A stretch of DNA of 64,000 bases from Streptomyces lavendofoliae (GTDB lineage Bacteria; Actinomycetota; Actinomycetes; Streptomycetales; Streptomycetaceae), in the NCBI RefSeq assembly GCF_014649735.1, contig NZ_BMTP01000002.1, forward strand, positions 115,675 to 179,674, in the 5' to 3' direction. The notes beneath the pieces are model-generated. The model did not search any database and was not told the DNA's origin. It saw only the letters and a list, made by a program, of their open reading frames with translations. The translations under genes and the position numbers were made by a program. Every line of letters starts with the position of its first letter. The stretch's first letter is position 1. Shown piece after piece: positions 8,240 through 16,908 of the stretch.

Positions 8240-9274
8240 ATGGAGGCACTCGCCGTACGGCTGTCGGGACTGGACGCGCTCGCCGAGGGAGCCATCCGGG
8301 TCGTCGCGTTCTACGACACGCTCATGCGCCGGCGGGTGGACCTCCCGGCGCTGGCCCGGGCGTCGGCGGGCCTGGCCGAATGCGTGACGGGGATCCGGCT
8401 GCACGGCACGGGACGGACGATCCGCGTGGCGCCCGACGGCCTGGACGCCCCCGCCCCGCCGGTGCCCGCGTCCACCAGCACGCCGATCACCCTCGACGAG
8501 GAGGAGATCGGCACCGTGTGGCTGGAACGGCCCGGCCCGGCCGTCCCGCTCGACGACGTGCTGCTGGAGCGGCTCGCCCTCGCCGTGGCCGGGGTCGTCG
8601 AGAGGTACGGCCCGGCCCGCACCACCATGGCCGACCCCGCCCTGGTCGAGCTGGTGGTCGGCTGCGACGGCGACGAGGCGGCCAGGGCCCGCGCGCTGCG
8701 CCTCCTGGGGTTCGCCGCCGGCGCGCCCGTCCGCGTCGTCGCCGTGCGCTCACCGCTCCCGCTCGACCGGGTCGGCGGCCTGCTCTGCCCGGACCGCCCG
8801 GTGAGGGCGGCGCGCCTCGCCGACGTGGGCGTCGTCCTGGCGGCCACCGTGGACCCGGCGCGGCTCCCGGCAGGCGTCCGCGCGGGCATCGGCACCGCCG
8901 AACGCCCCGACCTGGCCTGGCGGGAGGCCCGTACCGCCCTGCGCTTCACCACCGCGCGCCGGCCGGTCGTCCGCCACGACGCGCTGGGAGCCCTCGCGCT
9001 GCTCGCCCAGGTGCCCGACGCGACCCTGAGGGACAACACCGACGTGGCCGCGATCGCCCGGATCGCGGACAGCCCCGAGGACCTCGACACCCTGGACGCC
9101 TACTGCGCCACCGGCTCGTTGCGCCGGGCCGCCGACCTGCTCCACCTGCACCACAGCAGCGTCTCCCGCCGGCTCGACCGGATCGCCTCGGCCCTGGGCG
9201 TCGAACTCACCGACCCCGCCGGGCTGACCCGGGCCGCGCTCGCCCTCACCGCGTGGCGGCTGCTCGGCGACTGA
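8240..9274 (+). CDS. PucR-type helix-turn-helix regulator
   Basis: Putative transcription regulator of 344 residues. The C-terminus has the PucR HTH_30-like segment: LDTLDAYCATGSLRRAADLLHLHHSSVSRRLDRI. The N-terminal two thirds has no clear ligand domain but resembles the GAF-like/CdaR region of the family. Start ATG 8240 follows a TATGCT box by six bases, so the transcript is likely leaderless; the frame open upstream to 8042 is GC-rich noise. It lies 95 bp ahead of lutABC in the same direction and may control lactate use, which is only a positional inference. Confidence 0.75.
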   Translation: MEALAVRLSGLDALAEGAIRVVAFYDTLMRRRVDLPALARASAGLAECVTGIRLHGTGRTIRVAPDGLDAPAPPVPASTSTPITLDEEEIGTVWLERPGPAVPLDDVLLERLALAVAGVVERYGPARTTMADPALVELVVGCDGDEAARARALRLLGFAAGAPVRVVAVRSPLPLDRVGGLLCPDRPVRAARLADVGVVLAATVDPARLPAGVRAGIGTAERPDLAWREARTALRFTTARRPVVRHDALGALALLAQVPDATLRDNTDVAAIARIADSPEDLDTLDAYCATGSLRRAADLLHLHHSSVSRRLDRIASALGVELTDPAGLTRAALALTAWRLLGD

Positions 9275-9369
9275 ACCGCCCTCGCCCGGCCGCGTGCCGC
9301 CGCGCCTACGCTGGGACGCGGACGCCCCGGCCCCCCGGTGGGCGCGCCCGGGAGGAAGGAGCCGCCGCG

Positions 9370-10080
9370 ATGCGCGTCGCGCTGTTCGTCACCTGCGTCA
9401 ACGACGCGCTGTATCCCGCGACCGGGATCGCCACGGTCCGGCTCCTCGAACGCCTGGGCGTGGAGGTGGACTTCCCGGCGGCCCAGACCTGCTGCGGCCA
9501 GCCCCAGTACAACACCGGATACCACCGGGAGGCCCGGACCCTGGTGCGCCGGACGGCACGGGCATTCGAGGGGTACGAGTACGTCGTCACCCCCTCCGCC
9601 TCGTGCGCGGCCATGGTGCGCGCCCACTACGCCGGGCTGGGCGGGGCGGGGCTCGGGCCCCGGACGTACGAACTGACGGAGTTCCTGGTCGACGTGCTGG
9701 GCGTCACCGACGTGGGGGCGTACTTCCCGCACCGGGTGACGTACCACCCGTCCTGCCACGGTCTGCGGCTGCTGGGACTCGGCGACCGGCCGCGCCGGCT
9801 GCTGGCGGCGGTGCGGGGCCTGGAGCTGGTGGAGCTGCCCGGCGCGGAGGAGTGCTGCGGCTTCGGCGGGACGTTCGCGGTGAAGAACCCGGCGGTGTCG
9901 GTGGCGATGGGCCGCGACAAGGCGCGCAGCGCGGTGGGCACGGGGGCGGAGGTGTTGTGCGGTGCGGACAACTCGTGTCTGATGCACATCGGCGGCGTGC
10001 TGCGGCGCGAGGGCGCGGGGCTGCGGCCGGTGCACATCGCCGAGATCCTGGCCGGCACGGAGGAGGAACCGCCGCGATGA
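9370..10080 (+). CDS. lutA: Lactate utilization protein A, (Fe-S) subunit
   Basis: 236-residue subunit of the LutABC (LldEFG-type) L-lactate dehydrogenase complex, which oxidises lactate to pyruvate using iron-sulfur clusters. It carries two CCG domains of the heterodisulfide-reductase type: CCGQPQYN at residues 41-43 and CCGFGG at 162-164, with conserved SCHG between them. Length fits LutA of Bacillus. An AAGGA ribosome site precedes ATG 9370 by nine bases. Its stop overlaps the lutB start (ATGA), so the subunits are translationally coupled. The PucR-like regulator upstream may control the operon. Confidence 0.92.
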   Translation: MRVALFVTCVNDALYPATGIATVRLLERLGVEVDFPAAQTCCGQPQYNTGYHREARTLVRRTARAFEGYEYVVTPSASCAAMVRAHYAGLGGAGLGPRTYELTEFLVDVLGVTDVGAYFPHRVTYHPSCHGLRLLGLGDRPRRLLAAVRGLELVELPGAEECCGFGGTFAVKNPAVSVAMGRDKARSAVGTGAEVLCGADNSCLMHIGGVLRREGAGLRPVHIAEILAGTEEEPPR

Positions 10081-11495
10081 GGAGGACGTTCCTGGGCATG
10101 CCCGCCTTCCCGGAGGCGGCGGCGCGGGCGGTGGCCGACCCGGTGCTGCGGGCGAACCTGCGGCACGCCACGCACACCATCCGCGACAAGAGGGCCCGGG
10201 CGGTGGCGGAGCTGGACGACTGGGCGCTGCTGCGGGAGGCGGGCCGGCGGATCAAGGACCGGACACTGCGCCACCTCGACACCCACCTGCTGCGGCTGGA
10301 GGAGGCGGTCACGGCGGCGGGCGGCACGGTCCACTGGGCGGAGGACGCCGCCGAGGCCAACCGGATCGTGACGGGGCTGGTGTGGGCGACCGGCGAGCGG
10401 GAGGTCGTGAAGGTCAAGTCGATGGCGACCCAGGAGATCGGCCTGAACGAGGCCCTGGAGGCCGAGGGCATCGCCGCGTACGAGACGGACCTGGCGGAGC
10501 TGATCGTGCAGCTGGGCGAGGACCGGCCCTCCCACATCCTCGTTCCGGCGATCCACCGCAACCGGGGGGAGATCCGGGACGTCTTCCGCGACCGGATGGC
10601 CGACTGGGGGCGGCCGGCGCCGGACGATCTGACCGACGCGCCCGCCGATCTGGCGGAGGCGGCCCGGCTGCACCTGCGGGAGAAGTTCCTGCGGGCGAAG
10701 GTGGGCGTCTCGGGGGCCAACTTCATGGTGGCGGAGACCGGCACGCTGGTGGTGGTCGAGTCCGAGGGAAACGGGCGGATGTGCCTGACCCTGCCGGAGA
10801 CGCTGATCTCGGTCGTCGGGATCGAGAAGGTGGTGCCCACCTGGCGGGACCTGGAGGTGTTCCTGCAGACGCTGCCCCGGTCGTCGACGGCGGAGCGGAT
10901 GAACCCGTACACCAGCATGTGGACGGGCACCACGGACGCCGACGGCCCGGGCGCCTTCCACCTGGTCCTGCTGGACAACGGCCGCACCGCCGCGCTCGCC
11001 GACGAGGTGGGCCGCCAGGCGCTGCGCTGCATCCGCTGCTCGGCGTGCCTGAACGTCTGCCCGGTGTACGAGCGGGCCGGCGGGCACGCCTACGGTTCGG
11101 TCTACCCGGGGCCGATCGGCGCGATCCTGACCCCGCAACTGCGCGGCACGGCGAGCGAGGCCGACGCCTCCCTGCCGTACGCGTCGTCGCTGTGCGGGGC
11201 GTGCTACGAGGTGTGCCCGGTCGCGATCGACATTCCCGAGGTGCTGGTCCACCTGCGCGGCCGGGTCGCCGGGCGGGGCGGCCGGGGCCACCGCCTGGAG
11301 CGGGCGGCGGTCAGGGCCGCGACCTGGCTGCTGGACCACCCCGGGGCCCTCGCGACGGGCGAGCGTGCCGCCTCCGCGGCCCGGAGGGTCGTCCCGTCCC
11401 GGCCGCCGGGCTCCGGCGCGTGGACCGGTGGCCGGGAGCTGCCCGAGGTGCCGCAGCGGCCGTTCCGCGACTGGTGGAGGGAGAACCGCGCGTGA
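10077..11495 (+). CDS. lutB: Lactate utilization protein B, iron-sulfur subunit
   Basis: 472-residue core subunit of the lactate dehydrogenase complex. The LutB/LUD domain (about residues 60-300) contains KVKSMATQEIGLNEALE and GVSGANFMVAETGTLVVVESEGNGRM. Two [4Fe-4S] ferredoxin motifs follow: CIRCSACLNVCP (C318, C321, C324, C328) and CGACYEVCP (C373, C376, C380). ATG 10077 overlaps the lutA stop by four bases, and its own stop overlaps the GTG of lutC. It passes electrons from lactate towards the respiratory chain; the electron acceptor is not visible here. Confidence 0.93.
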   Translation: MRRTFLGMPAFPEAAARAVADPVLRANLRHATHTIRDKRARAVAELDDWALLREAGRRIKDRTLRHLDTHLLRLEEAVTAAGGTVHWAEDAAEANRIVTGLVWATGEREVVKVKSMATQEIGLNEALEAEGIAAYETDLAELIVQLGEDRPSHILVPAIHRNRGEIRDVFRDRMADWGRPAPDDLTDAPADLAEAARLHLREKFLRAKVGVSGANFMVAETGTLVVVESEGNGRMCLTLPETLISVVGIEKVVPTWRDLEVFLQTLPRSSTAERMNPYTSMWTGTTDADGPGAFHLVLLDNGRTAALADEVGRQALRCIRCSACLNVCPVYERAGGHAYGSVYPGPIGAILTPQLRGTASEADASLPYASSLCGACYEVCPVAIDIPEVLVHLRGRVAGRGGRGHRLERAAVRAATWLLDHPGALATGERAASAARRVVPSRPPGSGAWTGGRELPEVPQRPFRDWWRENRA

Positions 11496-12208
11496 ACGCC
11501 CGTGAGCGGATCCTCGGCCGGGTCCGCGCGGCCGTCGCCGGCGCGCCGGACGCCCCCGAGCCGGCCCGGGACTACCGGACGAGCCACTCCCCCGAGGACC
11601 CGGCCGCCCTGCTGGACCTGCTGCACCGCAACCTGGCCGAGTACCGGGCCCGCGTCCACCGCGCGACGGAGGCGGAACTGCCGTCGCTGATCGCCCGGTT
11701 GCTGGCCGGGCACGGCGCCGCGTCCGTCGCCGTGCCGCCCGGCCTGCCGGCGGCCTGGCTGTCGGTGACGGAGGCCGAGGCGCGGCACGACACGGCGGAA
11801 CGCCCGCTGACGGCGTACGCACTCGACGCCACCGACGCCGTCGTCACCACCTGCGCCCTGGCGATCGCCGAGACCGGCACGATCGTCCTGGACGCGACGG
11901 AGGGCCAGGGCCGGCGCGCCCTCACGCTCGTGCCGGACCTGCACATCTGCGTCGTCCGCGCGCCCGCCCAGGTCGTGGCCTCGGTGCCGCTCGCCCTGCC
12001 GCGGCTGGACCCGGCGCGGCCGTCGACCTGGATCTCCGGCCCGTCGGCCACCAGTGACATCGAGCTCGACCGGGTGGAGGGGGTGCACGGCCCCCGGACG
12101 CTGGAGGTCGTCCTCGTCACGCAGGCCCGGCCCGGTACCGGACGGCGGCGAGCGACACCGGCGGGCGGCGCGGGCGCGCCGGAGCACCGCCATATGCAGC
12201 CGGAGTGA
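11492..12208 (+). CDS. lutC: Lactate utilization protein C
   Basis: Third LutABC subunit, 238 residues, with the LUD domain: VVTTCALAIAETGTIVLDATEGQGRR followed by PDLHICVVRAPAQVV and ISGPSATSDIELDRVEGVHGPR, the family signature. Start GTG 11492 overlaps the lutB stop (GTGA). The C-terminal 25 residues (Gly/Ala/Arg-rich) extend beyond the conserved domain. The last gene of the operon; a 243-bp space separates it from the encapsulin operon. Confidence 0.93.
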   Translation: MNARERILGRVRAAVAGAPDAPEPARDYRTSHSPEDPAALLDLLHRNLAEYRARVHRATEAELPSLIARLLAGHGAASVAVPPGLPAAWLSVTEAEARHDTAERPLTAYALDATDAVVTTCALAIAETGTIVLDATEGQGRRALTLVPDLHICVVRAPAQVVASVPLALPRLDPARPSTWISGPSATSDIELDRVEGVHGPRTLEVVLVTQARPGTGRRRATPAGGAGAPEHRHMQPE

Positions 12209-12334
12209 ACGTTTCACCGCTCCCGTACGGGTGAGTCGCGGCCCGGCGACCGGGGGGCGCGCGGGGGCGCGGGCAACGGGGCGCGTGCACATGCGGTGCG
12301 CTACGGCACGACTCGTGCGCACGCGCGCCGATCC

Positions 12335-12375
12335 CCTTTCACTGTGTGTGACGGATATTCACTACGCGTGACAAC
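12335..12375 (+). promoter_or_regulatory. Candidate promoter region of the encapsulin operon
   Basis: The AT-richest part of the 243-bp gap before the encapsulin gene. It holds GATATTCACTA and two imperfect inverted pairs, TGTGA...TCACT and TTCAC...GTGA, close in look to CRP-type half sites but with a 7-base rather than 6-base spacer. A regulator or cyclic-nucleotide-linked control is possible; I see no clear -35. Confidence 0.3.
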
Positions 12376-12451
12376 GCCTGGCGGGGTCGGCACGCCGGTC
12401 CGGACGGCCGCCCCCGCCGCACGGATCAGCGTACGAAAGGGACATCAGCCC

Positions 12452-13885
12452 ATGGCAGTCAAGACGCGCCCGGCTCCGGCGGAGCCGCAGATCCAGACCC
12501 AGGAGCAGATCCAGCTCAGCCTCAGCACGCGGGCGGCTCGGAACCTCGCGACGACCACCAAGTCCGAACCCCAGATGCAGCAGATCAGCTCGCGCTGGCT
12601 GCTGCGCAAGCTCCCCTGGGTCCATGTGCCCGGCGGCACCTACCGGGTCAACCGGCGCCTGTCGTACGCCGTCGGCGACGGCCGGGTCACCTTCGTGCAG
12701 ACCGGCGCCAAGGTGCAGGTCGTGCCGGCCGAGCTGGGTGAGCTGCCGCTGCTGCGCGGGTACACCGACCCCACCGCGCTGGCGGCGCTGGCGGACAAGT
12801 TCGTGCAGAAGGAGTTCGAGCCGGGCCAGGTCATCGTGGAGGCGGGCCGCAAGGCGGACCAGGTCTTCCTGCTCGCGCACGGCAAGGTCGAGAAGATCGG
12901 CAAGGGCAAGTACGACGACGCCGAGACCCGGCTGGGCATGCTCGCCGACGGCGACTCGTTCGGCGGCCGGATGCTGGCCTGCGACGCCGGCCTCACCTGG
13001 GAGTTCTCCGTCCGCGCCACCACCAGGACCACCGTCCTGGTGCTCACCCAGGCGGCGTACAAGCAGGTGGCCTCGCAGTACGAGTCCCTGCGCTCCCACG
13101 TCCAGGGACTGACGTCCAACGGGCACAAGCCGACGAACAAGTACGGCGAGGTGGAGATCAGCTTCCTCTCCGGCCACGAGGGCGAGCCGGACCTGCCGAC
13201 CACCTTCGTCGACTACGAGCTCGAGCCGCGCGAGTACGAGCTGAGCGTCGCCCAGACGGTGCTGAAGGTCCACAGCCGGGTCGCGGACCTCTACAACCAG
13301 CCGATGAACCAGACGGAGCAGCAGCTCAAGCTCACCATCCAGGCACTGCGCGAGCGCCAGGAGCACGAGCTGGTCAACAACCGCGACTTCGGGCTGCTCA
13401 ACAACACCGACTACAACCAGCGCATCCAGGCCCACTCCGGCGCGCCCACCCCGGACGACCTCGACGACCTGATCAGCATGCGCCGCAACACCCAGTACCT
13501 GTTCGCGCACCCGCGCACGATCGCCGCGTTCGGCAAGGAGTGCAACAAGCGCGGTCTGTACATCGGCAGCGTCGACGTCGGCGGCCACCAGATCCCCGCG
13601 TGGCGAGGCATCCCGCTGCTGCCCTGCGGCAAGATCCCGATCACCGAGCACCACACGTCGTCGATCATCGCGATGCGCACCGGCGAGGACAACGAGGGCG
13701 TCATCGGCCTGTACCAGACCGGGCTGCCCGACGAGTACGAGCCCGGCCTCAACGTCCGCTTCATGGGCATCGACGAGAAGGCGATCATCTCCTACCTCGT
13801 CAGCACCTACTACTCGGCCGCGGTCATGGTGCCGGACGCGATCGGCATCCTCGAGAACGTCGAGGTCCGTCCTCGTGCCGAGTAG
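12452..13885 (+). CDS. Family 2B encapsulin shell protein with cyclic-nucleotide-binding insertion
   Basis: 477-residue HK97-fold shell protein of the type 2B encapsulins (EshA-like). It self-assembles into an icosahedral protein compartment in the cytosol. Residues 1-60 form an extended arm ([27 protein letters not shown]). Residues about 112-215 are a cyclic-nucleotide-binding-like insertion with [26 protein letters not shown] and the modified phosphate loop [11 protein letters not shown]. The rest is the shell fold, with [26 protein letters not shown] and the C-terminal [26 protein letters not shown]. An AAAGGGA site precedes ATG 12452. It heads the operon with the 2-methylisoborneol synthase and GPP methyltransferase, which are the established cargo and partner of this shell class. 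Whether it binds a nucleotide is unknown. Confidence 0.93.
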   Translation: MAVKTRPAPAEPQIQTQEQIQLSLSTRAARNLATTTKSEPQMQQISSRWLLRKLPWVHVPGGTYRVNRRLSYAVGDGRVTFVQTGAKVQVVPAELGELPLLRGYTDPTALAALADKFVQKEFEPGQVIVEAGRKADQVFLLAHGKVEKIGKGKYDDAETRLGMLADGDSFGGRMLACDAGLTWEFSVRATTRTTVLVLTQAAYKQVASQYESLRSHVQGLTSNGHKPTNKYGEVEISFLSGHEGEPDLPTTFVDYELEPREYELSVAQTVLKVHSRVADLYNQPMNQTEQQLKLTIQALRERQEHELVNNRDFGLLNNTDYNQRIQAHSGAPTPDDLDDLISMRRNTQYLFAHPRTIAAFGKECNKRGLYIGSVDVGGHQIPAWRGIPLLPCGKIPITEHHTSSIIAMRTGEDNEGVIGLYQTGLPDEYEPGLNVRFMGIDEKAIISYLVSTYYSAAVMVPDAIGILENVEVRPRAE

Positions 13886-13937
13886 CCGCCCCGCCCCGCC
13901 CGGCGCGAGGACCAGAAGGTGAAGGAGGGCTAGGACG

Positions 13938-15197
13938 GTGTCACCGCTGTACCGGATGACCGCGCCCGCGGCCGTCCACGAACTCGCCGGCCTGGTCGGC
14001 GCCCTGCTCTCCGGAGCGGCGGGCCCCGCGCGGCTGAACACCCCGCCGGCCTCCCGGCTCCCGGCCGGACCGACGGGGCTGGGCACGGCCGCCGCCCGGC
14101 TGTTCACCCAGCGCACCGCCGTGTCCCCGGCCGCGCCACCGTCCGCGGGCCGCGCCACCGGCCCGGCCACGAACGCGTCCGCCGGCTCGTCCCCGAACGC
14201 GTCCGCCGGCTCGTCCGCGACGGCGAAGGCCGACGCGCCGGCGAGACCCCGGCTCTACTGTCCGCCCGCCGTCCGCGACGACCCCGCACTGGGAGAGGTG
14301 GTCGACGAACGGCTGGTCGCCTGGGCCGAGGAGATCGGGATCTACCCCGGCCAGCTCGACAAGGTCCGCTCGGCCGGCTTCGGCCGGCTGATGATGCTGG
14401 CCCACCCCGAGACGGACGACCCCGACCGGCTGCTGGCGGCGGCCAGGTGCGCGCTCGCCGAATGGGCCGTCGACGACCACTACGTCGACGGGGAGGTGGA
14501 GGAGGCCCGCCACGACCTGCTCGGCCGCCGGCTGGCGATCGCCCACTCGGTGATCGACCAGGCCCAGCTCCCGGCGCGGTACGCGCCCCAGCTGGAGCGG
14601 GTCGTCCGGCAGGACCCGGTCGCCATGGCCCTGCGCTCGGCTCTGACCGGCCTGCACGACCACGCCACCACCACCCAGGTGCGCCGCCTCCGTCACGAAC
14701 TGGCCATCATGTTCGTCGCGTACGGCCAGGAGGGCGTCTGGCACACCACGGGCCGGCGACCGCCGGTCTGGGAGTACCTGACGCACCGGCACGAGAACAG
14801 CTTCGTCCCGTGCATGGTGCTGGTCGACGCCGTCGCGGGCTACGAGGTGCCGATGGCCGAGTTCTCCGATCCACGGGTGCGCCGCGCGTTCAACCTGGCG
14901 GGCACGGCGACGGTGCTGATGAACGATCTGTACTCGATGGGCAAGGAAGACCCGACGGACTTCAGCCTGCCGATGCTGATCGCGGCCGAGGAGGAGTGCT
15001 CGATGGAGGTGGCCGTCGAGCGCAGCGTCGAGATCCACGACGAGCTGATGCACACGTTCGAGGCCGAGGCCGCCGCACTCTCCACCACCGGCTCACCCGA
15101 GCTGCGCCGCTTCCTGGCCGGCACCTGGGCGTGGGTGGGCGGCAACCGCGAGTGGCATGCGGGCAGTGCCCGCTACAACGACGCGAACGCCGCCTGA
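13938..15197 (+). CDS. 2-methylisoborneol synthase (terpene cyclase, encapsulin cargo)
   Basis: 419-residue class I terpene cyclase that converts 2-methylgeranyl diphosphate to the earthy odorant 2-methylisoborneol. The Mg-binding motifs are visible: DDHYVD starting at D179 and the NSE triad NDLYSMGKE with N329, S333 and E337. Residues 1-105 are a long Ala/Pro/Ser/Thr-rich disordered tail with two NASAGSS repeats; in this family such tails are the cargo-loading domain that directs the enzyme into the family 2B shell encoded just upstream. GTG 13938 is chosen for its AAGGAGGG site eight bases away. The methylated substrate is made by the next gene. Confidence 0.95.
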   Translation: MSPLYRMTAPAAVHELAGLVGALLSGAAGPARLNTPPASRLPAGPTGLGTAAARLFTQRTAVSPAAPPSAGRATGPATNASAGSSPNASAGSSATAKADAPARPRLYCPPAVRDDPALGEVVDERLVAWAEEIGIYPGQLDKVRSAGFGRLMMLAHPETDDPDRLLAAARCALAEWAVDDHYVDGEVEEARHDLLGRRLAIAHSVIDQAQLPARYAPQLERVVRQDPVAMALRSALTGLHDHATTTQVRRLRHELAIMFVAYGQEGVWHTTGRRPPVWEYLTHRHENSFVPCMVLVDAVAGYEVPMAEFSDPRVRRAFNLAGTATVLMNDLYSMGKEDPTDFSLPMLIAAEEECSMEVAVERSVEIHDELMHTFEAEAAALSTTGSPELRRFLAGTWAWVGGNREWHAGSARYNDANAA

Positions 15198-15244
15198 TCC
15201 CCGCCCCTCACCCCCCACACACCTGCCACAAGGAGTCCCTCAGC

Positions 15245-16105
15245 ATGACCTTGACCACCCCTTCCGGCGAGGTGCTGCGCACCGACTTCCAGAAGTCCGT
15301 CGCCGCCTACTGGAACACCAACCAGCAGGACCCGGTCAACCTGCGGCTCGGTGAGGTCGACGGCCTCTACCACCACCACTACGGGATCGGCGACTACGAC
15401 CCCGCCGTGCTGGACGGCCCCGAGACCACCCGCCAGGAGCGCATCGTCCGGGAACTGCACCGGCTGGAGACCGCCCAGGCCGATGTCCTGCTCGACCACC
15501 TGGGCCCCGTCACCGCCGAGGACCGGCTGCTCGACGCGGGCTCCGGGCGTGGCGGCACCAGCATCATGGCCAACCAGCGCTTCGGCTGCTACGTCGACGG
15601 TGTGTCGATCTCGGAGTACCAGGTCGGCTTCGCCAACACCCAGGCCGAGGAGCGCGGTGTCTCGGACCGCGTGAAGTTCCATTTCCGCAACATGCTGGAC
15701 ACCCGCCTGGAGACCGGCTCCCGCCGGGCCGCCTGGACCAACGAGACGACCATGTACGTGGACCTCTTCGAGCTGTACGCCGAGATCTCCCGGGTGCTGC
15801 GGCGCGGTGGCCGCTACGTCTGCGTCACCGGCTGTTACAACGACCTCACCGGCGGCCGGTCGAAGGCCGTCAGCCGCATCGACGAGCACTACACGTGCAA
15901 CATCCACCCGCGCAGCGAGTACTTCAAGGCCCTCGCGGCGAACGGCCTCGTGCCGATCAGTGTCGTGGACCTGACGGCGCAGACCATCCCGTACTGGGAG
16001 CTGCGCGCCACGTCCTCCCTCGCGACGGGCATCGAGGACCCCTTCCTCACCGCGTACAGGGAGGGCAGCTTCCACTACCTGCTGATCGCGGCGGACCGGG
16101 TCTGA
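15245..16105 (+). CDS. Geranyl diphosphate 2-C-methyltransferase
   Basis: 286-residue SAM-dependent methyltransferase that adds a methyl group to C2 of geranyl diphosphate, giving 2-methyl-GPP for the neighbouring cyclase. SAM motif I is LLDAGSGRGG; other family landmarks are YHHHYGIGDYD near the N-terminus, the ISEYQVGFANTQAEERGV segment and the NETTMYVDLFELYAEISRVLRRGGRYV core. An AAGGAG site precedes ATG 15245. Last gene of the three-gene 2-methylisoborneol operon. No disordered tail, so it is probably outside the shell and feeds substrate through the pores (inference). Confidence 0.95.
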   Translation: MTLTTPSGEVLRTDFQKSVAAYWNTNQQDPVNLRLGEVDGLYHHHYGIGDYDPAVLDGPETTRQERIVRELHRLETAQADVLLDHLGPVTAEDRLLDAGSGRGGTSIMANQRFGCYVDGVSISEYQVGFANTQAEERGVSDRVKFHFRNMLDTRLETGSRRAAWTNETTMYVDLFELYAEISRVLRRGGRYVCVTGCYNDLTGGRSKAVSRIDEHYTCNIHPRSEYFKALAANGLVPISVVDLTAQTIPYWELRATSSLATGIEDPFLTAYREGSFHYLLIAADRV

Positions 16106-16206
16106 CACGTCGGGCCCGTACGGCACGGGTCGGGGAGCGCGCCGAGGCGTACCGTGGGCAGATAGGCAGCCCGCCGAAGCGCGCACCCGGAAGGACGGTG
16201 CCTCCC

Positions 16207-16908
16207 ATGCCCGAGGAATCACTGTTGAGGGGCCGTGCCACCGGTGTGCACGCGCACGGCCCCTGCCGGGGGGACATCGGCCGGCGCGTGGCCGCGCGCC
16301 GGGAGCAGCTCGGCCTGAGCCGCGCCGAGGTGGCCGTCAGGTCGGGGTCGGCGCCGGGGTACATCCAGTACCTGGAGGAGCAGCCGGCGACGCCCGGGAT
16401 CGGCTTCCTGCTGCGGCTGGCGGACGCCCTGGAGACCACCGTCGTGGAGCTCACGGGCGGCGCCGCCGACCTGCCCCCGGGCGCCGGCCGCGCCCCGCTC
16501 CACCCGGAGCTCGTCGAACTCGACCTGGAGGAGTGCCGCACCCTGCTGGGCACCCACGGGGTGGGCCATGTGGCCGTGACGACGCGCGAGGGCCCCGCCA
16601 TCCTGCCGGTGAACTACCTGATCGCCGACGGCGAGGTCGCCTTCCGGGTGGCGCCGGACGCGCTCGCGCCGGCGGCCGGGGACGGCCGGGTGGCCTTCGA
16701 GGTGGACCACATCGACGACGCGCTGTGCCGGGGCTGGAGCGTCCTGGTCGTCGGCGCGCCGCACCCGGTCACGGACCCCGACGCGGTGCGCGGACTGGAC
16801 GAGCAGGCGTACGGCACCCCGTGGGCCGGCGAGGAGGCCCGGTGGGTGGCCGTGACACCGGTCCGGGTCAGCGGCCGGCGGATCGAGGTGCCGTTCACCC
16901 ACGCGTAG
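16207..16908 (+). CDS. XRE HTH plus pyridoxamine-5'-phosphate-oxidase-like fusion
   Basis: 233 residues. Residues 22-75 are an XRE-type helix-turn-helix (IGRRVAARREQLGLSRAEVAVRSGSAPGYIQYLE). Residues 95-230 are a split-barrel flavin-binding domain of the pyridoxamine phosphate oxidase-like type: LGTHGVGHVAVTTREGPAILPVNYLIADGEVAFR and VAFEVDHIDDALCRGWSVLVVG. The fusion suggests a flavin- or cofactor-sensing regulator; the ligand is unknown. A -10 candidate TACCGT lies at 16150. The 3' end overlaps the convergent GH65 gene by 14 bases. Confidence 0.82.
   Translation: MPEESLLRGRATGVHAHGPCRGDIGRRVAARREQLGLSRAEVAVRSGSAPGYIQYLEEQPATPGIGFLLRLADALETTVVELTGGAADLPPGAGRAPLHPELVELDLEECRTLLGTHGVGHVAVTTREGPAILPVNYLIADGEVAFRVAPDALAPAAGDGRVAFEVDHIDDALCRGWSVLVVGAPHPVTDPDAVRGLDEQAYGTPWAGEEARWVAVTPVRVSGRRIEVPFTHA

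Noticed and set aside
12335..12375. A CRP site before the encapsulin gene
   Set aside because: The half sites TGTGA and TCACT are 7 rather than 6 bases apart and do not fit the Streptomyces Crp pattern; kept only as a low-confidence promoter region.
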